From: Tethya wilhelma
Taxonomy: Eukaryota > Porifera > Demospongiae > Tethyida > Tethyidae
NCBI GenBank assembly: GCA_964030475.1
Contig: CAXIPT010000014.1
Location: forward strand, 603,675 to 667,674
DNA: 64,000 nucleotides
Direction of reading: 5' to 3'
The position numbers and the translations under genes were made by a program. The notes below the pieces were generated by a model. It was not told the DNA's origin, did not search any database, and was given only the letters and a program-made list of their open reading frames with translations. Below, piece by piece: positions 1-10,346 of this stretch. Each line of letters opens with the position of its first letter. The stretch's first letter is position 1.

Positions 1-36
1 ATTCCTACTATACGTACTACCGTACGTATGATAGAC
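1..36 (-). repeat. Terminal piece of the S repeat family, inverted
   Basis: The first bases of the window are the reverse complement of the sequences at about 17589-17620 and 20728-20765, which form the left end of a dispersed repeat (family S here). Only the end is present; the rest lies outside the window. The shared core is the palindromic tacgtactaccgtacgta followed by the reverse complement of a GGAATGGGC motif. Confidence 0.6.
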
Positions 37-300
37 TATAATACACTTAGAATTTAACTGACAGTGCATGCATGTAATTATAGAGTATACTTTGTATTGA
101 AAGCATTGAAGTGGGGAAAGACTATCAGGTCTTTTAATTCAAGATTCAAGTGAGATATTGTATTACTTTTTCAAACATAGGACAATATTGAAGAGTACAG
201 ATTTGCCAGATTTTTACCAGGTAATACTATAAGAAATTCAGTGTAGTTATAAAAACTGAATCTGATGCATTGTATATAATTAATTCAATGTTGCATTCAG

Positions 301-1865
301 ATATTGATGAATGCCTCACTAATAATGGTGGCTGTGAGCAAATCTGTGTCAATATTATCAACTCATTCTTTTGCAACTGTGACATTGGATATTCTCTGAA
401 CATTGATGGAACCACATGCGATAGTGAGAAGCTCATTAATTGCCATTATCTATGTGGAGAGTACATGATTGAAATTATATGACTTGTAATACTTCATTAT
501 AATGTATAGATATTGATGAATGTTCTACTGACAATGGTGGTTGTGATCAAGTCTGTACCGACACTATTGGCTCTTTCAACTGTAGCTGTAATGATGGATA
601 TTCTTTGAATATTGATGGAGCAAGTTGTGATGGTAAAATTTATTAGTAATAATTAATTGCTTACAATTTCAAAAGTAATAGTGATATGTACTGCAAATTT
701 CTGAGAACTGATGCAGTGATATGTTAATTTTGAGTTGAAAAACAAACATCAACTAGTGATGAAAATCTTAAGATTAAAATAAACAAATAAACCGACCCAT
801 GGTTATTAAAATTTAGTATTAGATCTTGTTCTACAGCATAGTGCCAGGTATAACTATTATTTCTTTCCTGATATTTATTATAATAACTTCTCCAGCTTAA
901 GCCAAATCCAGCACGTCATCAGTACTGGTACATTGTTTAGACCTCCTTACTTTTTGATGTCTGGCAGCAATCCAGTTTTCATTGTTGTCTGACCCAATAT
1001 AGCTATCTTGGGCTCATCATTCCTGATTTAAAATTTTGCTTCATTGTAAGTATACTTTGTAATCTTGTTTAATCGATTCCAGACCAGCAGAGTCAGAGTC
1101 ACTACTTTTTCTTTCTAAGGGCTTAGTTACTGATAGTATTTTGAGCATGAAAACTAGCTACTATAGTTGCCAGTTCCTAGGAGATTCAGATTGGCATTTA
1201 CTGATCTGGTGCTTAATTGGTAGCAGTAGCAGCAGTACCTGATTGAGTGTTTGTAATCACTTTATTTCTTTTGTGTCTTTTTTTTTTTCTTTTCTTTCAT
1301 GGCTTAAAGACTTCTATTGCAGATTATGGTAGAGGTCTGCTTCCAGTAGAAACTGCTTGAAAATCCACTTTTGGATTGCTAAGCCATCCAAGCAGCAATA
1401 CTGAAATCAAGGCCTTGGTTTTGTAAATGAGTACATAGAGCAATTGGCACTTTTGTCACTTGCAAACTGATACTGAACAGTTTTTAGTGTATAATAATAG
1501 AAATCATACATTTTGTCTCTCTCAATAATGTTGTTCCAAACACCAATTTTCAGATATCAATGAGTGTTCTTCAAGCAATGGTGGCTGTGCTCAAAACTGT
1601 ACCAACACTGATGGTTCATTTAACTGTAGCTGCAATGATGGATTCCTTCTTAGTTCTGATGTTACATCTTGTGATGGTAAAATTAATGTGAGACACTATA
1701 CTGTGATGAACTATTAGTGCCGTTAAATATTATATTTGGCAGATATTGATGAGTGTTCTTCTAACAATGGTGGTTGTGGTCAAGTATGTACCAACTCTGT
1801 CGGCTCTTTTAACTGCAGTTGTTATGATGGGTTTTCTCCTAATAGTGAAGGAGTATCTTGCAATG
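301..1865 (+). CDS. Four cbEGF exons of a multi-EGF protein (partial)
   Basis: Four exons at 301-423, 510-632, 1554-1676 and 1743-1865 each encode one calcium-binding EGF-like domain of 41 residues. Each opens with the (D/N)-I-(D/N)-E-C calcium motif and has six cysteines in the EGF spacing, for example [12 protein letters not shown] then [18 protein letters not shown]. All four are exactly 123 nt, lie between AG and GT splice sites and are phase 1-1, so they can be duplicated or skipped without shifting the frame. Such domains build rigid, calcium-dependent extracellular rods in fibrillin/Notch-like and adhesion proteins. The start of the gene is not visible. The four exons at 10347-12927 on the same strand could be its membrane-anchored end, but at least one phase-changing exon would be needed between and I did not find it. 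Domain identity is firm; gene extent is inferred. Confidence 0.88.
633..1553 (+). other. Introns between cbEGF exons
   Basis: This 921-bp stretch separates the second and third EGF exons. It is AT-rich and contains a pyrimidine run near 1280-1300. I see no further EGF cassette or other coding signal in it. Confidence 0.5.
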
Positions 1866-2890
1866 GTATATTGTGTCTATACATATAAATATTGTAGCCT
1901 CCTCCCCAGGCTCCTCTTTGACTTCCACTCACGGAAAGGGGATCGAAGGGGAGCCTGGTATCCTAAATCACGTGCATGACGTCAACCATTGCCAAAGAGC
2001 AAATACGTGGGCGCAGCAGTTAGATAAATGATGTCAAACTCTTGGTATATACTGCATACACAACAATACTCACGATCACTAAGCGCTACAAGCAGCTTCA
2101 AAACTTACAGAGAAGGGTACTAGCTAGCTAGTAGCTTATCTATTAGTATTTTTATAGTTATAAAACATAACTTACTGATGCTCTAGACTGCCAAAATCAT
2201 ATGAAAAGACGGGCTAAGCCGCTTGCATAAACATTTTTTAAGTTGCCAGGATGCCAGCAGGTATAGTTAGTTCTGTCCATGCAGTTACTACTATTTTTGG
2301 TAAAGTTAACTCTGTAGACAGCCGACAATCTGTTATTGTTCCTCCTCAGGGTTTCATATAGAGGGATGGGGGGGATGGGGGGTGAGGGATGCATGCAAGA
2401 TATTTTTATTAGTTTATGTTAAACATAGCAAACACAAGCAATCAAGAAAATACAGTTAGCTTAGAGTCTTTATTTAAACAGCTATTCTTCTACTGTTTCC
2501 ATTTTAAATATGCTACAAAAGGTTCATGTGTTATAGTCTTTTCATCAAGTGTGCTATATCTAGCTATAGAAAACTTTTAAATGCCAGGGCATTTAAAGCT
2601 CCCACTTTAAATGGAGTTAACAGTGCAAAGGGGCCACTTCCGGGGTGTGTGGCAATGCGCATGGCCATATTTAATAATGGGTCACAGGACACAGAAGCTC
2701 ATTAGCGCAATAAACAGCTAGCACCAAAGTACCTGACAAAATCTACTGACAATTTGAAGCCACTGTGTTTTTTTCAGCTCCACACCCACCCACCCTCTAA
2801 TTGTGCATATGATCACACGTTGCAACTACAGACAATAGTTTTTTTACGACCATAAGATTATAATACCATATTACTATAGGTTAATAATAT
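1866..2890. other. Non-coding stretch with a G-rich run
   Basis: No supported gene. Bases 2363-2388 contain clustered G runs on the + strand (three or more runs of at least three G), a possible G-quadruplex. The rest is AT-rich intron or intergenic DNA downstream of the last EGF exon. Confidence 0.4.
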
Positions 2891-2894
2891 GTGT

Positions 2895-3718
2895 ACAAGT
2901 ATAGTAAAAATTTCATAAAAATTAACAGTGTAGGAATGGGCAGTGCTGTAAACAGGAAGGAAACAAGGCTGGGACTATAAATTTCGGCACATGACTACTT
3001 CATTTCCATGGTTCGCTCTATCATAGAATCATGATTAAAATTCTGATTCCAATTAAGTCATGGTTTATTTAAATAAATTAGAAGGTATACAGGCAACCTA
3101 TGTGAGCTTGGAAAACTTTGAAAATGAAGTAGTCGTGTGCCGAAATTTATAGTCCCAGCCTTGTTTCCTTCCTTTTTACAGCACTGCCCATTCCTACACT
3201 GTTAATTTTTATGAAATTTTTACTATACTTGTTTGTTCACTTTTTTCAACACTAAGGTGCTCAATTGCAATGAAGTATAATCTTTCAGAGACTGGTCAGT
3301 CTTGAGCTACTGCTTTCAAGTACACTGGATGCGCATGCGCATTAGATGCATGCAAACCACGTGGTCTGTTGACGACCTTTACCAACATCAAGATGGCTAC
3401 ATGCAAGTACAGTATTTTATACCAGAGTTTTTAAAATGCCTAAATTTCGTTTGTAATATAGCTTTTAAGCACCAAACGAGTATAAAAGGACGTAGTTCGG
3501 ATGAAGTCAAGTTGCACTGTACAGTTAAAGCTGGCTGAATGCCTTTTGTTTGTCTGGAAATTGCGTTCAAGTTTGTCAGTTAGGAAGGAAGGAAGGAAGA
3601 AGAAAACAAAATTGCACTGTTCTGGCTTCCCGCCAGCGCTCTCTCCAGAGTGCTCTAGAAAGTTTCTGTGAGTTTTGCTGATGCATGCACTTAGAAAACT
3701 ATCCAAGGGAGGCTTTAA
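2895..3718 (-). repeat. S family repeat copy with nested foldback, inverted
   Basis: 2895-3232 is a foldback: it begins acaagtatagtaaaaattt and ends with the reverse complement, and the arms continue inward through gtgtaggaatgggcagtgc. 3233-3718 continues as the reverse complement of 20850-21355, including the caccaaacgagtataaaagg segment and a short GGAA repeat at 3585-3600. The copy then runs into the 53-base N gap at 3719-3771. It is a non-autonomous element with no coding capacity seen. Confidence 0.75.
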
Positions 3719-3771
3719 NNNNNNNNNNNNNNNNNNNNNNNNNNNNNNNNNNNNNNNNNNNNNNNNNNNNN
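3719..3771. other. Assembly gap (53 N)
   Basis: A run of unknown bases inside an S family repeat copy. The homologous copy at 20.8-21.4 kb suggests what should be spanned here. Confidence 0.95.
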
Positions 3772-3922
3772 CTAGTTTTTGCACGAAAATGATCTCCAGC
3801 ACCTCCTGAACACTTTTATTTTCAATTGTATATTTTGATATAGAAATCTTGGACACACCCCTTCACGATTCACTAATTAAATTAGTGATAGCAAAAGTAC
3901 CACCCACTCAAAATACTCTAAC

Positions 3923-6044
3923 CTTAAAACCCTTGAACATTGGGCAATTACTATCACAACAGTAAATACCACCTTTCTTTGAGTTGGGTTGTACAAGGTG
4001 AGGCTGTGGTAACGTTGAACTTTTTACAAGCCTTGCTTTTCCATCAAGTAGCCATGGTACTTCCAGGATGTGGCCTTCAGAGTGGATCAAAGCTTCTGCT
4101 TTCTTCCATATACCATTGAGAGTGGATAGTGATATTTTTGACAATCCACAACTTTCAACAGATACACTCAGCTTAGTGGGACTTGAACTAGAACTTCGAG
4201 TCGTGTTTGTTTTTCTAGGTAGCTCAGTGGAGTTGGTATGTTTGAACTTTCTTTAGGTGCCTTTCTTTAGCTTCGCTATCCATTGATGTAAACCATACTG
4301 ATTCAGGTAGCTCCAAACAAGAATATTGAGAACAGAAATGCCATTCTCCACGACCAACAATGGCTTTCTGCAATTCACCTTGATGTTGTGTAGTCAGTTA
4401 TTGTCTTCAAATGATCAATCAATGTTGGGAGCTTGCTTTCCTTCCACTGCACTTCTTGCTTTATAACATGATTAATAGATTCACTGGAGTTGGTTGTGAA
4501 AAGTGCACTGGGATTTTGGCCAGCTTGAGATCTCACTTCTGGAAGTACACACTTCATGATATCTTCCATCTTATACTTACAAAACCATGAGTGAAACTGT
4601 GGTTCTGAGTCTTTCGAAATGCAACTTCTTTCAAGGTTGTTCCAACGACATTCTAATTTGGTAACACATGCTCTAAAAGATTATGCAGAATCAGAATCAA
4701 CAAGACCTGCTTCGAAGTGATTACCAGTCTGCTTCCCAAAGATGTCGGCAAGAAATTCCCTGATTACAGTCTGAGAAATACCTAGACTGCGAAGTTTGTC
4801 TTTAATATTCTGACGCATGTGATTTGTGCATCGGAGATGAACGGCGTTATGGAAAACAACGTTAAAAGCCTTTATAAGCTCGGGTTCTCCGTCTGTACCA
4901 ATACATCGTAGATCAATCAGATTTGGATTTAGCCGGATAAGTGTTGATGCGAAGTAATGGAACGGTTGAAATGTCTTAGTCTGATGAATTAGAATGGGAC
5001 CTAGATTTATTGGATGATTTCCTCTCTCGGTTTGGACTAAAAGATTGTGATATGTGGTTGGAGTTACATAAAACGGACCCAAATTGAATGTAGGGTCGAT
5101 AGACAATACTGAACACGGAGATTTAGTACAGAAACGTTCAAGATCATTAAGTTGTTGGTTGGTAGCCAGCACACTCATTGGTTCAGGAGCCGCCTCCACT
5201 GAACGCACAAAAGTATCTGTACTACTTGATGTCTCTTTGCATACCTGCATCACATGGGCAAGAGTGTCTGATCCAGACCCTGACTTACTTGGAGCATTTT
5301 TCTTTGATTCGACATTCTGCTTAGCATTGTATACCTGTCGGCGGTTTCGAGGTAGTTCACAGCTAGATTTTGCTCCCATCACTCCGCCTTGAACATTCTC
5401 CACTTCACGCAAAATACTGAGAGAACGTTTGTTCTCCTTGACTGACTGCTTAATTAGTTTTAGTACACTTAGTTTGGTACGTTTGAGAGAGGTCTGTTTT
5501 TTGGAATTCCCATGGGGTTTGATATCAATGGCATGCTCCTTACGATCAAATCCATATTGCACAAATGCTAGTGGTTGAAGAGAGCCGTTACTATCTACAG
5601 AAATGTATATAGGTTATTGTTATCAAAACACACGGCATATGCACTGATAGATGTACACACATAATACTCACATATTCACATGCACACACAGTTGTATATA
5701 CACACCTTGGATTGTAGTTATTATCCTTGAGAAGTCAGGAGATGATGCATGCCGGTAGTAGGTACAAACAATTTTGTAGTGGTTTGAATGGCTACCCATT
5801 TGTCTGCGCTTGTATATAGTAGTACTTCCATTTTTCTCGTGAATACTCACATATGAAACAGGAGAACCACTACGGTTCCAAGTACCATTATCATCAGCTC
5901 TGATGTCTAAAGGGTCATCCAAAGTATTCAAATCAACCAAAAAGGTCACGTTGTGACAGACTCCTATAGGCTGTGTTGAGCACACTTGTAACTTGCCGGA
6001 AGACACACCATTATCTTCGTCCAAAAGAAGTCTGGTCAGAAATT
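3923..6044 (-). pseudogene. MULE-like (Mutator superfamily) transposase gene, decayed
   Basis: Read on the - strand. Exon 5706-6044 (RFLTRLLLDEDNG onward) joins at AG|GT sites to the exon starting at 5594, restoring DSNGSLQPLAFVQYGF. The long open stretch 4681-5562 carries the MULE transposase core: SIDPTFNLGPFYVTPTTY with the first catalytic Asp, then GTDGEPELIKAF with the second, then HLRCTNHMRQNI. Farther on, 4375-4569 and 3923-4250 continue the protein and end in a SWIM-like cysteine pair (YCCDSNCPMFKGFK) just before a possible splice donor at 3922. MULE transposases cut and paste DNA in the nucleus. Breaks between the open stretches near 4260, 4370 and 4680, and a missing C-terminal exon, indicate a dead copy. 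No flanking inverted repeats were recognised. Confidence 0.75.
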
Positions 6045-6289
6045 CTACAGAGAAATGTTCATTAGCTCTGGTCCTCTTGTATACTGGGAGATCTCTGTCA
6101 TATGAAGAAATTTGTGATCATTTTTGACAATTCACAGCTTGTCACACCTTTTGACATTGGAAAATGGCCAAAATTGTTTATCATTTGCATGTTTTTCTTG
6201 AATATTCTTTTCTATGATTGATATTTCAAATTTTCCAACTCATTCTAAGGTTGTTCAGTCCTCCTTCTATCTGATGGTGTTTAATATGT

Positions 6290-7156
6290 TTGGTATTTGT
6301 CTTATTTTCCCGCGGCAAATTTCACTTGAAAGAGACAACTCCGATTGAATCACGATCTGTTCGACAGTGTTTACTATCATCATCTGGACCAGTGGGTTTG
6401 CCCGCATCCACTTCAGAGAAAACTACTACCTTTGAATCAAGTAACTTTAGCAGTTCTGAAGCACCATTCTCTCAAGTATCTGCAATATCTCTCCCTACAG
6501 TTTCTTCATCCACAATTGTGTCTGCTCCCTCTCTCTCAGTGTACCAACCTGTTTGTCCTCGTGTGACAACTTCATGTTCAACCTCTCAACCTCCATCTTC
6601 TGTTTCATCTGTAGCTACCAATGTACTTCCACTCTTAAATGTTCCTTCCATTTCTAAGGATTTTGCATCTCAGCTACTCTCGGTGTTGCCTGGTCAAAAT
6701 TCTACATCTTCAGCTGGACAAGTGGTCAGTGTCAATGGAACTGGCGTTAACGTTAACATTTCTTCTCCTGGGGCTAACCAATGTACCACTACAGTCACTA
6801 AAACCAAGACAAAATTAATGCTAATCCTTTTGTGCTAAAGCTGAAAACAAAGCAAATTCGAATATGCCAGTCTTGCAGAAAGGATTATGATGGTTCGAAT
6901 GATACACTTGGTTTGGTTGTAGCTAGGGCTGAACGACGTCTAGTTTCTAACTTGTCTACTGGGATACAGACTACAGTTTATCGGCAAAGAGAGCAATTCT
7001 CATTACCATGCTAACTTGGGATGTTTAAAGAGAGCCGATCATTCATTCGAAGCCCAGCAGTTAATTATACCTCCTGAAGTTTTGGTCCAGCTTAATGCCT
7101 ACCAGAAAGTCTATCTTTCCACCTGTCTGCTTGCATCTCTCAATATACAGCTGTAA
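6290..7156 (+). pseudogene. Transposon-associated ORF, frameshifted, function unknown
   Basis: Frame one (6290-6835) gives a Ser/Thr/Pro-rich low-complexity region with repeated SSS and VSS motifs, ending TTTVTKTKTK. A shifted frame continues as NPFVLKLKTKQIRICQSC, with a CxxC pair, then KDYDGSNDTLGLVVARAERR. After another shift near 6990 it reads YHANLGCLKRADHSF and QLNAYQKVYLSTCLL to a stop at 7154-7156. A conserved-looking C-terminal domain split by two frameshifts points to a decayed multicopy gene. It lies head-to-head with the MULE-like gene 250 bp away and may be its second gene or a separate insertion. I do not recognise a function. Confidence 0.5.
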
Positions 7157-7320
7157 TGAATGGGTTTTTTTTCAGTTAGCCGTATAGTATGAAACTCTGT
7201 AACAACCTAACTCTAATAAAAAAAGAAAGAAAATAAAAGGAAAGAACATTTGAATAAAACTCAGTCAGTGATAATAGATATAGCTAACTAGCTTGACTTT
7301 ATAATTATGTGATTTTTCAT

Positions 7321-7420
7321 TTTAATCATCCATTTTATTATTTCCTCATTTCCCATTTCCTCATTTCCTCATTTCCTATTTCCTCATTTCCTCATTTCCT
7401 ATTTCCCGTTTCCCTATTCC
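7321..7420. repeat. Pyrimidine-rich (atttcctc)n low-complexity repeat
   Basis: Irregular tandem copies of catttcctcatttcctattt cover about 100 bp. No coding content. Confidence 0.8.
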
Positions 7421-7549
7421 TAGTTTTATAAGTACCCTGTCCTTAGGCATGCATATTGCAACACGTGGTGGCACTCATAAGTCATAACATACCGTAAGTT
7501 TAAATTTTTATTCTACGTAATGTGGCATGCGAACAATTAGAAGAACGAA

Positions 7550-7625
7550 CGACACGACAGACAGACAGACAGACAAAATTGCCGTTCAACACACTAGGGT
7601 GGGCTCGCTCCGGCTCGCCCAATTA
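7550..7625. repeat. (GACA)n repeat at the end of a dispersed element
   Basis: Five to six GACA units are followed by a GC-richer tail (ggctcgctccggctcgccc). The MITE ending at 28315 also has a GACA array followed by a GC-richer tail. Confidence 0.55.
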
Positions 7626-7800
7626 TATTAACCAGGAGACCAAAATTCTTTCCCTGTAATGTCCAATGGAGTTGGACATTCAAGAATAGCTGTATCAGGC
7701 ACCTACATGTATATGCATGGTTGAACCAGTAGGTAACCATTGAGCTATGAAAAGCAAAATACAACTATATAGTCAGAATATGCGAATTAATGCTTGAGAA

Positions 7801-8017
7801 TACCGTATGGTACAAAAATTTGGCGCATTTTAATATTGGCGGATTGGCGGTTTGGTAAAGATCACAAAATTAATATTAAATCTGCCAAACAGTCATTTTT
7901 GCGCATGCACATATATTGATGCGAGCGCAAACGCCAAATTAAAATCCGCCAATCATGAAATTTTTGACAATCCGCCACAATTTTATTCCCACCAATATTT
8001 TGTGCTATAATATGGTA
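7801..8017. repeat. Small MITE with TACCGTAT-type ends
   Basis: The left end reads taccgtatggtacaaaaat and the right end is a diverged inverted match (tttgtgctataatatggta). Internal stretches also pair (tggcggattggcggtttgg with ccgccaatca and atccgcc). About 217 bp with no ORF, lying just beyond the last recognised exon of the PhyH gene. Confidence 0.55.
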
Positions 8018-8099
8018 ATTATGATACATTACTATTTAGATTGACACAAAGAGGTAGCTACACTGATGAGACTATTAAATTTTGTGACTATAAGCATAC

Positions 8100-9366
8100 C
8101 TTTTCCAGCTTTGCACATCTCGAGTGACTGTGTACAGAGACTGGCTGATTGAATGCTCTATTGTAGGCAATGAGGAAGGCCCAGCGTCTGCGATCACTGT
8201 TGTTCTGGTCACTGCGATGAAGGACATTAGAGTGGAAGAAGAGAGCATCACCTGGCTCCATCTCAACATTCACAAGAGGAAGAATCTTTTATTGGGTAAT
8301 TGGATACTCCACGTTAGCAGCTACATGTAAATGAGGCTACTATTTAAAATTCAAGCATGCATGTTGCTTAGTGATAAAGTTGCTTAGAACTAAAACTAAC
8401 CCATTTAGGTGAATCCTTTTCACAGTATTATACCAGTATATGTGGCTTCTTATTAGTTAGAAACAGAAGCACATTCTCCCATTATTTGCTCCTGGTTAGA
8501 AATTAATTGTTTCAATCCTCCTGGCTCCGCTTACCTTCATAATTTGTTCAACTCTTGTTGTATCAGCTCCAACTTGCTCTCCAACATGAGTGTGTTCAAT
8601 TCTGCCTAAACGATGGGACCCTTTCAACACCTATAGTATGTGATGATTATAATCATAAGACAAATAACACAAAACATTGTTGGTGCATGGAGATGGTACT
8701 GTTTGTATGCCAGATTACAGACCTTCAAGCAGCCATTCTCTTTGTCACACTTGTCAATGGCAATAAAAACTGTCCCCATGTCTGGAAATAGGTAGCCAAA
8801 GTTGTACCAATAGCTAGAAATGTTTTCATGTACAATGTAATGACTAACTGTCAATACTCAGTCTCATATGAATGCATGTCATTGTATATATAGACCATAC
8901 CCATAGTCCTGATGCCAGACAAAGGAGCCTCCAGTGTGAGCTTCCTTCATCATCAGTTTGGTGTGGTAATGGTAGACCTCTCCTCCTAGCAGCTTCTCCA
9001 TGGTGCCTGCCACCTTCTCACATCTTCCCACCATCCCTGTGCTATCTTCTCCTGGATGGTACCACAGTGCCATGCGACTGCTTCTTCCATGGCCGTCATT
9101 CCTCGTGTAAGAGTGCTTCATAATACCATCTTTATCCTCTAAATAGATCCTCAATTTTGATAGCTCTTCTGAAGTCAAGAGAGATCTATACAAAAAAAAA
9201 TTAATGACAAATTTCTATGTCAAAATATATAGTTTTGGGATAATCCTTGTCGACTATATGTACTCAGGTACCTTACTAAGACATAGCCATCTTCTTTAAA
9301 CTGCTGTGTCATTTCACTGGTGACCTGCAGCGCTTCACCAGGAGTGTACTTGAATTGTGTCTCCAT
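8100..9366 (-). CDS. Phytanoyl-CoA dioxygenase (PhyH) family protein, five exons
   Basis: A predicted Fe(II)/2-oxoglutarate-dependent oxygenase. Exons on the - strand: 9366-9272, 9185-8901, 8813-8723, 8630-8535 and 8285-8100. All have GT-AG sites and joins that keep the frame (for example HQDYG joined to [13 protein letters not shown]). The double-stranded beta-helix motifs are intact: [10 protein letters not shown] holds the HxD iron ligands, [14 protein letters not shown] the distal His, and [12 protein letters not shown] the Arg expected to hold 2-oxoglutarate. The start is placed at the ATG at 9366 ([13 protein letters not shown]); an upstream in-frame ATG at 9423 is possible. Exon 5 may read three more codons to a stop at 8088, making it shorter at the C-terminus than usual for the family, or it may splice to an exon I cannot see. 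The family hydroxylates small molecules or acyl-CoAs; the substrate cannot be told. The gene lies antisense between two blocks of a possible EGF receptor gene. Confidence 0.88.
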
Positions 9367-9549
9367 ATCAGCAACAGTCAACACTCGAAGGTCAAAGTTC
9401 AACGAGCCCCACCCACTTCTCAAAATACTAGCACTTGAGCTTATCGACCTTTACCAAAAAATTTTGGTTTTTCAACACTCAAAAACACTCCACAGCAAAA
9501 ATACAAAATACAAATCATTCAGTTTAACATAGAATAATACACACAAAAT

Positions 9550-10322
9550 TTTTGCNCTTCCTAACTGACTTACTTGAAAAGGATTTCCAGGGAACCAGAA
9601 TGTGTTGGGTCAACTTTGACAGCACAAAGTAAGTTCTTTTCATGGGTACTACATTCTTTGATACTCGTTTTCATCATAAATAGGCCTAAACAAAAACTAG
9701 AAAGCCTTGAAACTTAGTGTATAAATTCATGTACTACAATGCAGCCATCTTTGTAGGTAGAGTTCAAAGGTCATTATTCACGTGCCATTATTATGCGCAT
9801 GCGCACTAGCCTCCAGCCTAATGAAGTGCATGTAGCTGCCACTCAAGCTTTTTGTAGGGACTAACTAGTCTCTGATAGTGTTTCCACACTGTAGTGTTGA
9901 AAAAAGTGAATGAACAAGTATAGTAAAAATTTTAAAAAATAAGTAGTGTAGGAATGGGCAGTGCGGTAAAAAGTATTGGAACAAGGCACGGTCTCAGTTT
10001 CGGCACATGACTACTTCATTTTTATGCCCATCTTTTGGCCAGCAGTCCAGTTTAAGTTATATACCTGTTTGTTATGGTTTACTCCATTGCTTATAGCCAA
10101 GTGATTATAGTTACTGTAGACTAAATTGAACCAATGCGTGCAATAAGCTATACTATCAGTGTACAGATTATTGCAACAGGACAGTGAAAAATCCATATGA
10201 GAGATCAAGAATAAAAATGAAGTAGTCATGTGCCGAAACTGAGACCGTGCCTTGTTCCAATACTTTTTACCGCACTGCCCATTCCTACACTACTTATTTT
10301 TTAAAATTTTTACTATACTTGT
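9550..10322 (+). repeat. S family repeat copy with nested foldback
   Basis: 9557-9914 is a diverged copy of the S body (cttcctaactgacttacttg onward, also at 17848). It is followed by the foldback 9915-10322, whose arms start acaagtatagtaaaaattt and meet around atgaagtagtcatgtgccg. An N at 9556 marks the left edge. The foldback ends only 24 bp before the splice acceptor of the exon at 10347. Confidence 0.7.
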
Positions 10323-10346
10323 TATTATTATGAATACACTATATAG

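Noticed and set aside
3302..3538. Open frame in the S repeat
   Set aside because: Lies inside a non-coding dispersed repeat; the homologous copy at 21.0-21.3 kb does not conserve it.
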